A DNA stretch of 36,849 bases from an uncultured Bacteroidota bacterium (lineage in GTDB: Bacteria; Bacteroidota; Bacteroidia; Flavobacteriales; Flavobacteriaceae), in NCBI GenBank assembly GCA_902584445.1, contig CACHZY010000016.1, positions 1 to 36,849 of the forward strand, in the 5' to 3' direction. The number at the start of each line of letters is the position of its first letter. The stretch's first letter is position 1. The notes beneath the pieces are model-generated. The model saw nothing but the letters and a program-made list of their open reading frames with translations. It searched no databases and was not told the origin of the DNA. Positions 10,112 to 17,718 of the stretch are shown piece after piece. The translations under genes were made by a program, and so were the position numbers.

Positions 10112-11377
10112 ATGGAAGACAAAGTTGATCTTATTTACAGGGGTAAAAGTTACAAGTTTCCGCTAATAAATGGTTCCGAAGATGAACCTGCCATCGATAT
10201 TAAAACATTAAGGGCCCAAACAGGTTTAATCACCTTAGACCCTGGTTATAAGAATACTGGATCTTGTGAGAGTGAGATTACATTTCTAGATGGTGAGGAG
10301 GGAATTCTCCGATATCGTGGATACTCCATTGATGATTTAGCAAATAACACTTCCTTTATAGAAGTAGCTTATCTTTTAATTTTTGGCGATTTGCCCAAAC
10401 TTGATCAACTCCAAAAGTTTGAAGATGATATTCGTGATTATGCTCTGGTAGATGAAGATTTTAAAATTATTTTAAAAAGCTTTCCAAAGTCGGCTCACCC
10501 AATGGGAATTTTATCATCTTTAACCTCAGCTTTGATTGCATTTAATCCTTCTTCTGTAGATATTAATTCTGAAAAAGATTTTTATGAAGCAATTATTATT
10601 TTATTGGCAAAGTTCCCTGTTTTGGCATCGTGGACCCATAGAAAAATGAAAGGACTACCTCTTAATTATCCGAATTATGATCTCTCATACACGGACAACT
10701 TGGCTTATATGATATATAAAATGCCCAATAAGGATTTTAGAGCCAGTACTACTTTAGTGAGTGCTTTGAATAAACTTCTTATTTTGCATGCTGATCATGA
10801 ACAAAACTGTTCTACATCAACTGTTAGAATGGTTGGTTCATCCCATGCGGGTTTATTTCCCTCGATAGCCTCAGGGATTTCTGCCTTATGGGGACCACTT
10901 CATGGAGGAGCTAACCAGGCTGTCATTGAAATGTTGGAAGAAATAAAAAATGATGGAGGTGATACTAAAAAGTTTATGGCTAAGGCTAAAGATAAAAATG
11001 ATCCTTTTCGATTGATGGGATTTGGCCATCGTGTTTATAAAAATTTCGATCCCCGAGCCAAGATTATAAAAACTGCTGCCGATGAAGTTTTGGATGAGTT
11101 AGGGATAAACGATCCCGTACTAGAAATCGCCAAAAAACTTGAGCAGGAAGCACTTGAAGACCCCTATTTTGTTGATCGTAAACTCTACCCTAATGTTGAT
11201 TTTTATTCTGGAATTATTTATCGTGCTTTAGGTATTCCTACAGAGATGTTCACTGTAATGTTTGCTATTGGTCGATTACCTGGTTGGATTGCCCAGTGGA
11301 AGGAAATGCGTTTTAATAAGGAGCCCATTGGACGTCCTCGTCAAATTTATACAGGCCACAAACATCGTAAAGTTTAG
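10112..11377 (+). CDS. gltA: Citrate synthase (type II)
   Basis: This 421-residue enzyme condenses acetyl-CoA and oxaloacetate at the entry of the TCA cycle. The N-terminal beta-domain (about 1-50) marks the longer type II bacterial form. Catalytic residues are in place: His264 in GPLHGGANQ, His306 in GFGHRVYKN and Asp363 in PNVDFYSG. The first substrate-binding histidine is His245 in SSHAG. It has its own 87-base upstream gap after eno. It ends tail-to-tail, 5 bases from the next gene on the other strand. Confidence 0.97.
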   Translation: MEDKVDLIYRGKSYKFPLINGSEDEPAIDIKTLRAQTGLITLDPGYKNTGSCESEITFLDGEEGILRYRGYSIDDLANNTSFIEVAYLLIFGDLPKLDQLQKFEDDIRDYALVDEDFKIILKSFPKSAHPMGILSSLTSALIAFNPSSVDINSEKDFYEAIIILLAKFPVLASWTHRKMKGLPLNYPNYDLSYTDNLAYMIYKMPNKDFRASTTLVSALNKLLILHADHEQNCSTSTVRMVGSSHAGLFPSIASGISALWGPLHGGANQAVIEMLEEIKNDGGDTKKFMAKAKDKNDPFRLMGFGHRVYKNFDPRAKIIKTAADEVLDELGINDPVLEIAKKLEQEALEDPYFVDRKLYPNVDFYSGIIYRALGIPTEMFTVMFAIGRLPGWIAQWKEMRFNKEPIGRPRQIYTGHKHRKV

Positions 11378-11382
11378 TTTTA

Positions 11383-11808
11383 CTAAAGATCTTCGATACC
11401 AGGGGCTTGCTTTTTAGCTTTTTCAGCTTTTAATTTTGAAAAAAACTTTTGGGTATCCTTAGTATCAACCAATACCTTAACAAATTGATGGTCTTTATAA
11501 ATTGAGTACTCTTCTGCTTTACCTTTGTAAAGGTTCAGCTTGTAATAAGGAACAATTAAAGCATAAGTTTCTAAAAGACTTCTGAATCTTAAAATAATAC
11601 CCTTAGGACGTAGCTCTATGTTACATGTATTTAGATTATTATCTAAAATAAGTAGGTTGTGAATATCAATAGAGGATGAAGAAATCAATAATTTCGGGGA
11701 GCCAACTCCACTCATTGACCATCTCTCTTTAAGTGGGAAAGGTTTTCCAACTGTTGCCTCTATCTTTTCCTTAACCTCAGATTCATTATATGAGACATTT
11801 AAAAGCAT
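11383..11808 (-). CDS. Conserved-looking hypothetical protein, 141 residues
   Basis: I do not recognise this gene. It encodes a soluble protein with no signal peptide or membrane segment. The N-terminal half mixes charged and hydrophobic stretches (VKEKIEATVGKPFPLKERW); the middle reads ELRPKGIILRFRSLLETYAL, followed by VPYYKLNLYKG; the end is lysine-rich (KLKAEKAKKQAPG). A continuous frame with normal codon use and its own TATCTTTG element upstream suggest it is real. It is convergent with gltA (5-base gap) and divergent from argS. No function is proposed. Confidence 0.75.
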   Translation of the reverse strand: MLLNVSYNESEVKEKIEATVGKPFPLKERWSMSGVGSPKLLISSSSIDIHNLLILDNNLNTCNIELRPKGIILRFRSLLETYALIVPYYKLNLYKGKAEEYSIYKDHQFVKVLVDTKDTQKFFSKLKAEKAKKQAPGIEDL

Positions 11809-11815
11809 TTTTGCT

Positions 11816-11823
11816 CAAAGATA
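11816..11823 (-). promoter_or_regulatory. -7 element (TATCTTTG) of the 141-residue gene
   Basis: Read on the minus strand, TATCTTTG matches the Bacteroidetes -7 consensus TAnnTTTG exactly, 7 bases upstream of the ATG at 11808. No TTG was found at the expected -33 spacing, so the call rests on one box. Confidence 0.35.
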
Positions 11824-11841
11824 AGTCATAAATACTTCAGG

Positions 11842-11870
11842 TTGTAGTATTGAGTTTATAATTATCTTTG
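11842..11870 (+). promoter_or_regulatory. argS promoter of Bacteroidetes type
   Basis: TTG (11842-11844) and TATCTTTG (11863-11870) are 18 bases apart, an exact fit to TTG-N17..23-TAnnTTTG. The start of transcription would fall near 11875, giving a leader of only about 5 bases before argS. Confidence 0.55.
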
Positions 11871-11880
11871 GGATTAAATT

Positions 11881-13662
11881 ATGGAGACTTTAGAAAAATT
11901 ACTTTCACTTAAAGTCAAAGCTAAGCTTGAAGAAGCCTTTGACCTGTATTTGGAAAAATTCGAATTTCAATTGACCCGTAAAGATTTTGAGGGAGATATT
12001 ACTTTAATGCTTTTCCCTTTGTTAAAACCAACTCGACAAAATCCTTCAGTTTTAGGTGAGAGTATCGGTAGCTATTTAGTTAAAAAAACATCTTTTGTTT
12101 CAAATTTTAATGTAGTTAGTGGTTTTTTAAATCTTATCATATCTGATCGATTTTATCTGACTTTTCTAAGTGAATTTTTAAAAGTAAGAGAGTATGGTCA
12201 CCTTAGTCCTGATAGTCATTCCCCTACAATTATGGTAGAGTATTCTTCTCCAAATACCAACAAGCCATTACATTTAGGACATGTACGAAATAATCTTTTG
12301 GGCTATTCAGTATCAAAAATTTTAGAAGCCAATGGCAATAATGTAATTAGAACTCAGATCATTAATGATCGTGGTATTCATATCTGCAAATCTATGTTGG
12401 CATGGAAAAATTTTGGAGCAGGGGAGACCCCAGAAAGTTCTGGTATTAAAGGAGACCAATTGGTTGGAAAATATTATGTGCTGTTTGAAAAAATATACCG
12501 CGAACAAGTTGCCGAATTAAAAGCAAAAGGACACTCGCAAAAAGTCGCTGAAAAAGAAGCACCAATTCTAAATGAGGCTAAAAGAATGCTCCTTGATTGG
12601 GAAAATAATGATAAAAATGTACGAGCATTATGGGAGAAAATGAACGCCTGGGTGTATAATGGATTTGAACTTACTTACCAAAAGTTGGGGGTAAATTTCG
12701 AATCTTACTATTATGAAAGTGAAACGTATTTGTTGGGAAAATCAATTATAAATGAGGGACTTGATAAAGGCGTTTTTTATCGTAAAGAGGATGGCTCGGT
12801 TTGGATAGATTTGTCTTCAGATGGACTTGATGAGAAATTATTGTTACGTTCTGATGGAACTGCGGTATATATTACCCAAGATATTGGTACAGCAAAGAAG
12901 CGCTTAGAAGATAATCCTAATTTAAAAGGGGTATTGTACACTGTAGGTAATGAACAAGATTACCATTTTAAAGTCTTATTCTTGATTCTCAGTAAACTAG
13001 GTTATTCTTGGGCTGATTCATTTTATCATTTAAGTTATGGAATGGTCGATCTTCCTACTGGTAAAATGAAGAGTCGAGAAGGGACTATTGTAGATGCTGA
13101 TGATCTGATCGAACAGATGAATATTACTGCAAGTAAAATTACTAAGGAACATGGTAAAATTGATGGGATGAACATTTCAGAAAGGGATCAGCTTTTTAGT
13201 ATTATTGGATTAGGAGCTCTTAAATATTTTATTCTAAAGGTAGATCCCAAAAAAAGAATTTTATTTGATCCTGAGGCTTCAGTTGATTTCAATGGTAATA
13301 CGGGACCTTTTATTCAATATGCATTTGCCCGAATACAATCATTAATCAATAGAGAATCGGATAAGAACCTTAAGTTAGAAATAGATTTAACATTGGTTGA
13401 CAAGGAAAAAGAAATTTTAAAACACCTATATCAATATCCTACTTTAATTAGAATAGCGGGAGAACAATTTAGCCCTGCATTGATAGCAAACTATCTTTAT
13501 GATTTGGTTAAATTATTTAATTCATTTTATCAAAATGTGACTATTTTTGGTGAGCAGGACCTAGCGAAACGGTCCATGCGTTTGTTACTTTGTAAGGCAG
13601 TTGCCAATAATATTGAAACTGGAAGTAAGCTTCTAGGAATTTTAATGCCTAATAAAATGTAA
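11881..13662 (+). CDS. argS: Arginyl-tRNA synthetase
   Basis: This 593-residue class I synthetase charges tRNA-Arg with arginine. The N-terminal Add1-type domain (about 1-100) precedes the catalytic core. The HIGH motif is HLGH at 131-134, in NKPLHLGHVRNNLLG. The KMSKS-like loop is KMKSR at 395-399, in LPTGKMKSREGTIVDADDL. The C-terminal DALR anticodon-binding domain (about 475-593) begins near GPFIQYAFARIQSL. It is transcribed alone and ends just before a hairpin shared with the convergent rhodopsin gene. Confidence 0.97.
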   Translation: METLEKLLSLKVKAKLEEAFDLYLEKFEFQLTRKDFEGDITLMLFPLLKPTRQNPSVLGESIGSYLVKKTSFVSNFNVVSGFLNLIISDRFYLTFLSEFLKVREYGHLSPDSHSPTIMVEYSSPNTNKPLHLGHVRNNLLGYSVSKILEANGNNVIRTQIINDRGIHICKSMLAWKNFGAGETPESSGIKGDQLVGKYYVLFEKIYREQVAELKAKGHSQKVAEKEAPILNEAKRMLLDWENNDKNVRALWEKMNAWVYNGFELTYQKLGVNFESYYYESETYLLGKSIINEGLDKGVFYRKEDGSVWIDLSSDGLDEKLLLRSDGTAVYITQDIGTAKKRLEDNPNLKGVLYTVGNEQDYHFKVLFLILSKLGYSWADSFYHLSYGMVDLPTGKMKSREGTIVDADDLIEQMNITASKITKEHGKIDGMNISERDQLFSIIGLGALKYFILKVDPKKRILFDPEASVDFNGNTGPFIQYAFARIQSLINRESDKNLKLEIDLTLVDKEKEILKHLYQYPTLIRIAGEQFSPALIANYLYDLVKLFNSFYQNVTIFGEQDLAKRSMRLLLCKAVANNIETGSKLLGILMPNKM

Positions 13663-13664
13663 AA

Positions 13665-13690
13665 AAAAATCGCTCCGAAGAGCGATTTTT
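13665..13690. terminator. Bidirectional terminator between argS and proteorhodopsin
   Basis: AAAAATCGCTC (13665-13675) and GAGCGATTTTT (13680-13690) form a perfect 11-bp stem. T-rich tails follow on both strands, so it can serve both convergent genes. On the minus strand the loop is UUCG closed by C-G, the very stable cUUCGg tetraloop; on the plus strand it is CGAA. Confidence 0.85.
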
Positions 13691-13697
13691 ATTATCC

Positions 13698-13718
13698 ATG
13701 GCTGTAAAATGAAGCCAT
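13698..13718 (-). other. Secondary hairpin after the proteorhodopsin stop
   Basis: ATGGCT (13698-13703) and AGCCAT (13713-13718) can pair around a 9-base loop. It lies between the rhodopsin stop (13727) and the main terminator. It might protect the 3' end of an abundant mRNA; that role is inference. Confidence 0.3.
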
Positions 13719-13726
13719 AAATTAAA

Positions 13727-14464
13727 TTATTTTGAATTAACAGCTAAGTTGTAGACAACTAAACCAAATCCAATTTTGTTGATAGCATCACCAACGTTAT
13801 AGATTACATCCATAGCAATTGGCATCCCAAAAAATTCTCCTGCTGCTCCATACCAACCTTGAGTACCAGCCATGTATCCGATAGGGTAAATTGCCCAACC
13901 AATTACAACAAATTTTACAAGTGTTTTGTGAGCAGAAAGAACAGCTCCGCCAGCAGACGCAGCTAATTTAGAAGCTTCACCTTTCCAAATTTCATAAACA
14001 ATTGCAAAGTAAGCTAGACCAGAGATTAGACCCCAAAGTGCAGGACCGTTACCACCAGTGTAAACACCTTCGCCAAAGTAACCAGCAACAAGCATTACAG
14101 TGGATAAAAGAATTAATTTCCACATAAGTTGCTTAGTTGCACCAGCAGCTTTTAAGATTAAATAAAACTCAACGCACATTAAAGGAACAGTTAAGATCCA
14201 GTCAACGTAACGGAAAAAGGTTGGAGAACCGTTTCCACTAGCCCAATAGTCTCTCATATACCAATAATGAACCGCTGCGATAAAGGTAATCAAACCTGAT
14301 ACCAAAATAGATGTTCTCCACTTATTGTCAAAAGAATTCATTGACAGAAAAAAGAAAGCTGATGCTGCCATCATGGCCATACAACCAACAAAAAATGTGA
14401 ACCCTACATAATCGTCTGTAGCCATCGCAGGAACTACAGCTGATAAATTAAAAAGATTTTCCAT
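13727..14464 (-). CDS. Proteorhodopsin, green-type light-driven proton pump
   Basis: This 245-residue, seven-helix retinal protein pumps protons outward in light across the inner membrane. Helix C reads RYVDWILTVPLMCVEF. Asp88 (acceptor), Thr92 and Glu99 (donor) form the DTE motif of proton pumps, equivalent to 97/101/108 of the SAR86 protein, not the NDQ or NTQ of sodium or chloride pumps. His66 is the partner of the acceptor. The tuning position is Met96 (105 equivalent), typical of green-absorbing flavobacterial forms. Lys230 in helix G (NVGDAINKIGFG) binds retinal. The N-terminus may be a short cleavable leader. It is divergent from blh, and the gene looks richer in G+C than blh. No strong promoter match was found upstream. 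Confidence 0.97.
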   Translation of the reverse strand: MENLFNLSAVVPAMATDDYVGFTFFVGCMAMMAASAFFFLSMNSFDNKWRTSILVSGLITFIAAVHYWYMRDYWASGNGSPTFFRYVDWILTVPLMCVEFYLILKAAGATKQLMWKLILLSTVMLVAGYFGEGVYTGGNGPALWGLISGLAYFAIVYEIWKGEASKLAASAGGAVLSAHKTLVKFVVIGWAIYPIGYMAGTQGWYGAAGEFFGMPIAMDVIYNVGDAINKIGFGLVVYNLAVNSK

Positions 14465-14550
14465 AATTAAATTAATTATTTATTTTGTTTAGGTAAATTT
14501 AAAAAAAATTAAACTCCAGCAAGATAAAAGTCACTTTTTTTTAAAAAAAA

Positions 14551-14597
14551 TTACCAATTTGACATTTACAACATATAAAAATTACCAAATTGGCATT
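14551..14597 (+). repeat. 16-bp direct repeat at 31-bp spacing upstream of blh
   Basis: TTACCAATTTGACATT (14551-14566) and TTACCAAATTGGCATT (14582-14597) agree at 14 of 16 positions and start exactly 31 bases apart, about three helical turns. The second copy has a CCAA-A-TTGG dyad and directly precedes the ATG at 14598. The first spans the candidate TTG start at 14559. It could be a pair of operator sites between the divergent rhodopsin and blh genes, or a small local duplication. Confidence 0.55.
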
Positions 14598-15443
14598 ATG
14601 ACTACTTTTTCTTTCATATTGCTATCCCACTTATTATCAGATAGTTTATTAAACTTTTTGGCTGGCTTTGCTGTACTTACTGTTGGGATCCTTCATGGTG
14701 CTAATGACCTTGAAATTTTATCAAAAAAATTTAAAGGAAGCCTAAATCACTTATACTTTAGGTTTTTAATACTTTATTTGATGGTAGTTCTTTTGGGAGC
14801 AGCTTTTTTCTTTATAATCCCTTCTTTTGCTCTCATTTTATTTGTCATTTTTAGTAGTTATCATTTTGGTGAGCAGCATTGGGGAGAAAGACTATCAATG
14901 AATTACGCTAATTTGACATTTTATACTCTTTATGGAGCTCTAGTATTCTTTATGATATTCACTCTTCAGTACGATGATGTTATTTTTATCATTAATAAAA
15001 TTTCAGGTTACACCCTTAATTATAAATTTTTCTTATACACTTCTATAGGATTAGGAATTGCTTTTATGTTTTGTGTACTGTTTATTGAACAGCTCAGGAT
15101 TCATTTTATAAAAGAATGCATAATACTTTTACTACTTGGATTTATTTTTTACGACAATTCATTATTGTTTGCATTTGCATTTTATTTTGTAGTTTGGCAC
15201 AGTTTACCATCATTAAAAGAGCAGCTTATTTATTTATATGGAAATTTTAATTTGAATTCTTTTTTAAAATATTTAAAAAGTTCAATTATTTATTGGATTG
15301 CCTCTTTGATATCTCTATTATTAGTTTATAGTTATATCGATTTTGAAGCCGATTATTTTATGCCTCTTTTTTTTTCATTTCTAGCAGCCATAACTTTTCC
15401 ACATACTTTAGTTATTGGAATTATGAAATATAAAAATGCTTGA
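14559..15443 (+). CDS. blh: Brp/Blh-family beta-carotene 15,15'-dioxygenase
   Basis: This membrane enzyme cleaves beta-carotene into two retinals, the chromophore of the adjacent rhodopsin. Many hydrophobic helices are visible. Conserved histidines expected to hold the iron are His46 (GILHGANDLEI), His102 and/or His107 (YHFGEQHWGE), His214 (VVWHSLPSLKEQ) and His282 (TFPHTLVIG). The start is uncertain. TTG 14559 gives 294 residues with a complete first membrane helix (about 10-28); ATG 14598 gives 281 residues and cuts that helix to about 12 residues. TTG is preferred on topology. The gene is divergent from the rhodopsin and visibly AT-rich. Confidence 0.9.
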   Translation: MTFTTYKNYQIGIMTTFSFILLSHLLSDSLLNFLAGFAVLTVGILHGANDLEILSKKFKGSLNHLYFRFLILYLMVVLLGAAFFFIIPSFALILFVIFSSYHFGEQHWGERLSMNYANLTFYTLYGALVFFMIFTLQYDDVIFIINKISGYTLNYKFFLYTSIGLGIAFMFCVLFIEQLRIHFIKECIILLLLGFIFYDNSLLFAFAFYFVVWHSLPSLKEQLIYLYGNFNLNSFLKYLKSSIIYWIASLISLLLVYSYIDFEADYFMPLFFSFLAAITFPHTLVIGIMKYKNA

Positions 15444-15505
15444 CATTTGGAAGTTCTTAATAAAATTGAAAAGATTAAATTTACTCTAAATAATCAAATT
15501 ACAAT

Positions 15506-16834
15506 ATGTTTGACAGTTTAAGCATTAAGCTTGAAAGCGCCTTTAAAGTTTTAAAAGGCCACGGCAAGATCACAGAAATTAATGTTGCAGAGACTCTAAA
15601 AGAGGTTAGGCGTGCATTGCTCGATGCCGATGTTAACTTTAAGATTGCCAAAGAATTTACCAATACTGTTAAAGAAAAGGCAATTGGCGCTAAGGTATTA
15701 ACTAGTCTTCAGCCTGGTCAATTAATGATCAAAATCGTTAAAGATGAGTTAACTGAATTAATGGGCAGCACTGCAGAGGAAATAAATCTTTCCTCAAAAC
15801 CAGCAGTAATATTAATGTCTGGTTTACAAGGTTCTGGAAAAACAACTTTCAGTGGCAAACTAGCCCATTACCTAAAGAATAAAAAGCAAAAAAATCCAAT
15901 TTTGGTTGCCTGTGATGTATACCGTCCTGCTGCAATTGATCAACTGAATGTACTTGGAGAACAAATTGGAGTAGAGGTTTATAGTGATTCAGAGGAAAAA
16001 AATCCTGTGAAAATTGCTAAGAAAGCAATTTCTGAAGCTAAACAAAAGAATAAGGATTTAGTGATTATTGATACTGCAGGTAGGCTTGCAGTCGATGAAG
16101 TCTTGATGAAAGAAATTTCAGATATTCATAGTGCAGTTAGTCCTGACGAGACTTTATTTGTCGTCGATTCCATGACAGGACAAGACGCCGTAAATACGGC
16201 TAAAGTATTTCACGATACGCTAAACTTTGATGGGGTTATATTAACCAAACTAGATGGCGATACTCGAGGTGGAGCCGCCCTATCTATCAAATCAGTTGTG
16301 GATAAGCCTATAAAATTTATTGGGACTGGAGAAAAAATGGAAGCATTGGATATTTTTTATCCTGAACGAATGGCAGACCGTATATTGGGTATGGGAGATG
16401 TTGTTTCCTTGGTCGAAAGAGCTCAAGAGCAATTCGATCAGGATGAAGCTCGGAAAATCAATAAGAAATTAGCTAAGAATCAATTTGGTTTTGATGATTT
16501 TCTCTCCCAAATACATCAGGTAAAGAAAATGGGGAATATGAAAGATTTAATTGGTATGATACCAGGAGCTGGAAAAATGATGGGTGATATTGATATAGAC
16601 GATGATGCATTCAAATACATAGAAGTAATTATTGGTTCAATGACTCCGAAAGAGCGATCCCAACCAGCAATATTAAACCATAGCCGAAAGAACAGGATTG
16701 CAAAAGGAGCAGGAAGAGATATCAATGAGGTCAATCAGTTGATCAAACAATTTAATCAGATGAGTAAAATGATGAAAATGATGCAAGGTGGCAAAGGAAA
16801 ACAAATGATGCAAATGTTTCAGGGGTTAAAATAA
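15506..16834 (+). CDS. ffh: Signal recognition particle protein Ffh (SRP54)
   Basis: This 442-residue GTPase binds signal sequences at the ribosome and hands them to FtsY and SecY. The N domain is about 1-95. The G domain has G1 GLQGSGKTT (106-114), DTAGR (from 189) and TKLDGD (247-252). The C-terminal methionine-rich M domain (about 328-442) ends in MMKMMQGGKGKQMMQMF. The gene starts 62 bases after blh and leads a two-gene unit with folD, 3 bases downstream. Confidence 0.98.
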   Translation: MFDSLSIKLESAFKVLKGHGKITEINVAETLKEVRRALLDADVNFKIAKEFTNTVKEKAIGAKVLTSLQPGQLMIKIVKDELTELMGSTAEEINLSSKPAVILMSGLQGSGKTTFSGKLAHYLKNKKQKNPILVACDVYRPAAIDQLNVLGEQIGVEVYSDSEEKNPVKIAKKAISEAKQKNKDLVIIDTAGRLAVDEVLMKEISDIHSAVSPDETLFVVDSMTGQDAVNTAKVFHDTLNFDGVILTKLDGDTRGGAALSIKSVVDKPIKFIGTGEKMEALDIFYPERMADRILGMGDVVSLVERAQEQFDQDEARKINKKLAKNQFGFDDFLSQIHQVKKMGNMKDLIGMIPGAGKMMGDIDIDDDAFKYIEVIIGSMTPKERSQPAILNHSRKNRIAKGAGRDINEVNQLIKQFNQMSKMMKMMQGGKGKQMMQMFQGLK

Positions 16835-16837
16835 ATT

Positions 16838-17716
16838 ATGGAATTACTAGACGGGAAAAAGTTATCTCAAAAAATCAAGGAAGAAATAAAATTAGCAGTA
16901 AGCGCACGAAAAGATAATGGATTAAAAGTCCCTCATCTGGCTGCAGTTTTAGTCGGAAATGATGGTGCTAGTCTAACTTATGTTGGAAGCAAAGTTAGGT
17001 CTTGCGAGCAAGTAGGTTTTAAGTCAACTCTTATAAGACTTGAAGATTCTATCTCTCAGGAAGCTCTACTATCAAAAATTAAGGTCCTTAATAGTGATAT
17101 GACCTTAGACGGATATATAGTTCAGCTCCCTCTACCCAAACATATAGATGAAGAGAAAATTCTTTTGGCTATTGACCCAAATAAAGATGTAGATGGCTTT
17201 CATCCTGCTAATTTTGGACGTATGGCATTGGATATGGAATCTTTTATTCCTGCTACCCCATTTGGCATTATGGAAATGCTCAAAAGATATCGGATTGATA
17301 TTTCCGGAAAACATTGTGTAGTTATTGGTAGAAGCCACATCGTTGGTCGTCCGATTAGTATTTTGATGAGCAAGAAGGGAAATCCTGGGAATGCTACGGT
17401 AACGTTAGCACATAGCAGAACTAATAATTTAGAAAAACTTACTCAAAAGGCTGATATAATTATATCTGCTCTAGGAATTCCAGATTTTCTTAAGGGAGAT
17501 ATGGTTAAAGAAGGTGTAATTATTATCGATGTGGGAATTACAAGAGTTACAGACGAAAATCATCCTAAGGGTTATGTTATTAAAGGGGATGTAGATTTTA
17601 AAGATGTAGCTCTAAAATCAAGTTATATAACCCCTGTGCCTGGAGGTGTTGGGCCTATGACCATTGCAATGTTATTGAAGAATACTTTACTCTCGTGTGA
17701 GCGAAGAGCCAACTAA
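16838..17716 (+). CDS. folD: Bifunctional methylenetetrahydrofolate dehydrogenase / methenyl-THF cyclohydrolase
   Basis: This 292-residue cytoplasmic enzyme oxidises 5,10-methylene-THF with NADP and hydrolyses the product to 10-formyl-THF. Catalytic Tyr48 and Lys52 lie in TYVGSKVRSCEQVGF. QLPLPKHIDEEKI and KDVDGFHPANFGRM (from 116) are family signatures. The dinucleotide-binding motif is VVIGRSHIVGRPIS, and the C-terminal signature PVPGGVGPMTIAML is present. It is coupled to ffh and ends 2 bases from the convergent membrane-protein gene. Confidence 0.97.
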   Translation: MELLDGKKLSQKIKEEIKLAVSARKDNGLKVPHLAAVLVGNDGASLTYVGSKVRSCEQVGFKSTLIRLEDSISQEALLSKIKVLNSDMTLDGYIVQLPLPKHIDEEKILLAIDPNKDVDGFHPANFGRMALDMESFIPATPFGIMEMLKRYRIDISGKHCVVIGRSHIVGRPISILMSKKGNPGNATVTLAHSRTNNLEKLTQKADIIISALGIPDFLKGDMVKEGVIIIDVGITRVTDENHPKGYVIKGDVDFKDVALKSSYITPVPGGVGPMTIAMLLKNTLLSCERRAN

Positions 17717-17718
17717 AC

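Noticed and set aside
11373-11387. TTTAGT/ACTAAA hairpin across the gltA stop and the convergent gene's end
   Set aside because: Six A/T-rich pairs with a 3-base loop and no useful T-run; too weak to call a terminator.
13727-14464. Rhodopsin as a sodium or chloride pump, or blue-absorbing type
   Set aside because: Helix C shows Asp-Thr-Glu (proton pump) and the tuning residue is Met, not Gln.
14559-14580. TTGACA and TATAAA as a sigma70-type promoter upstream of blh
   Set aside because: The spacing is only 9 bases, and Bacteroidetes use TTG/TAnnTTTG elements instead.
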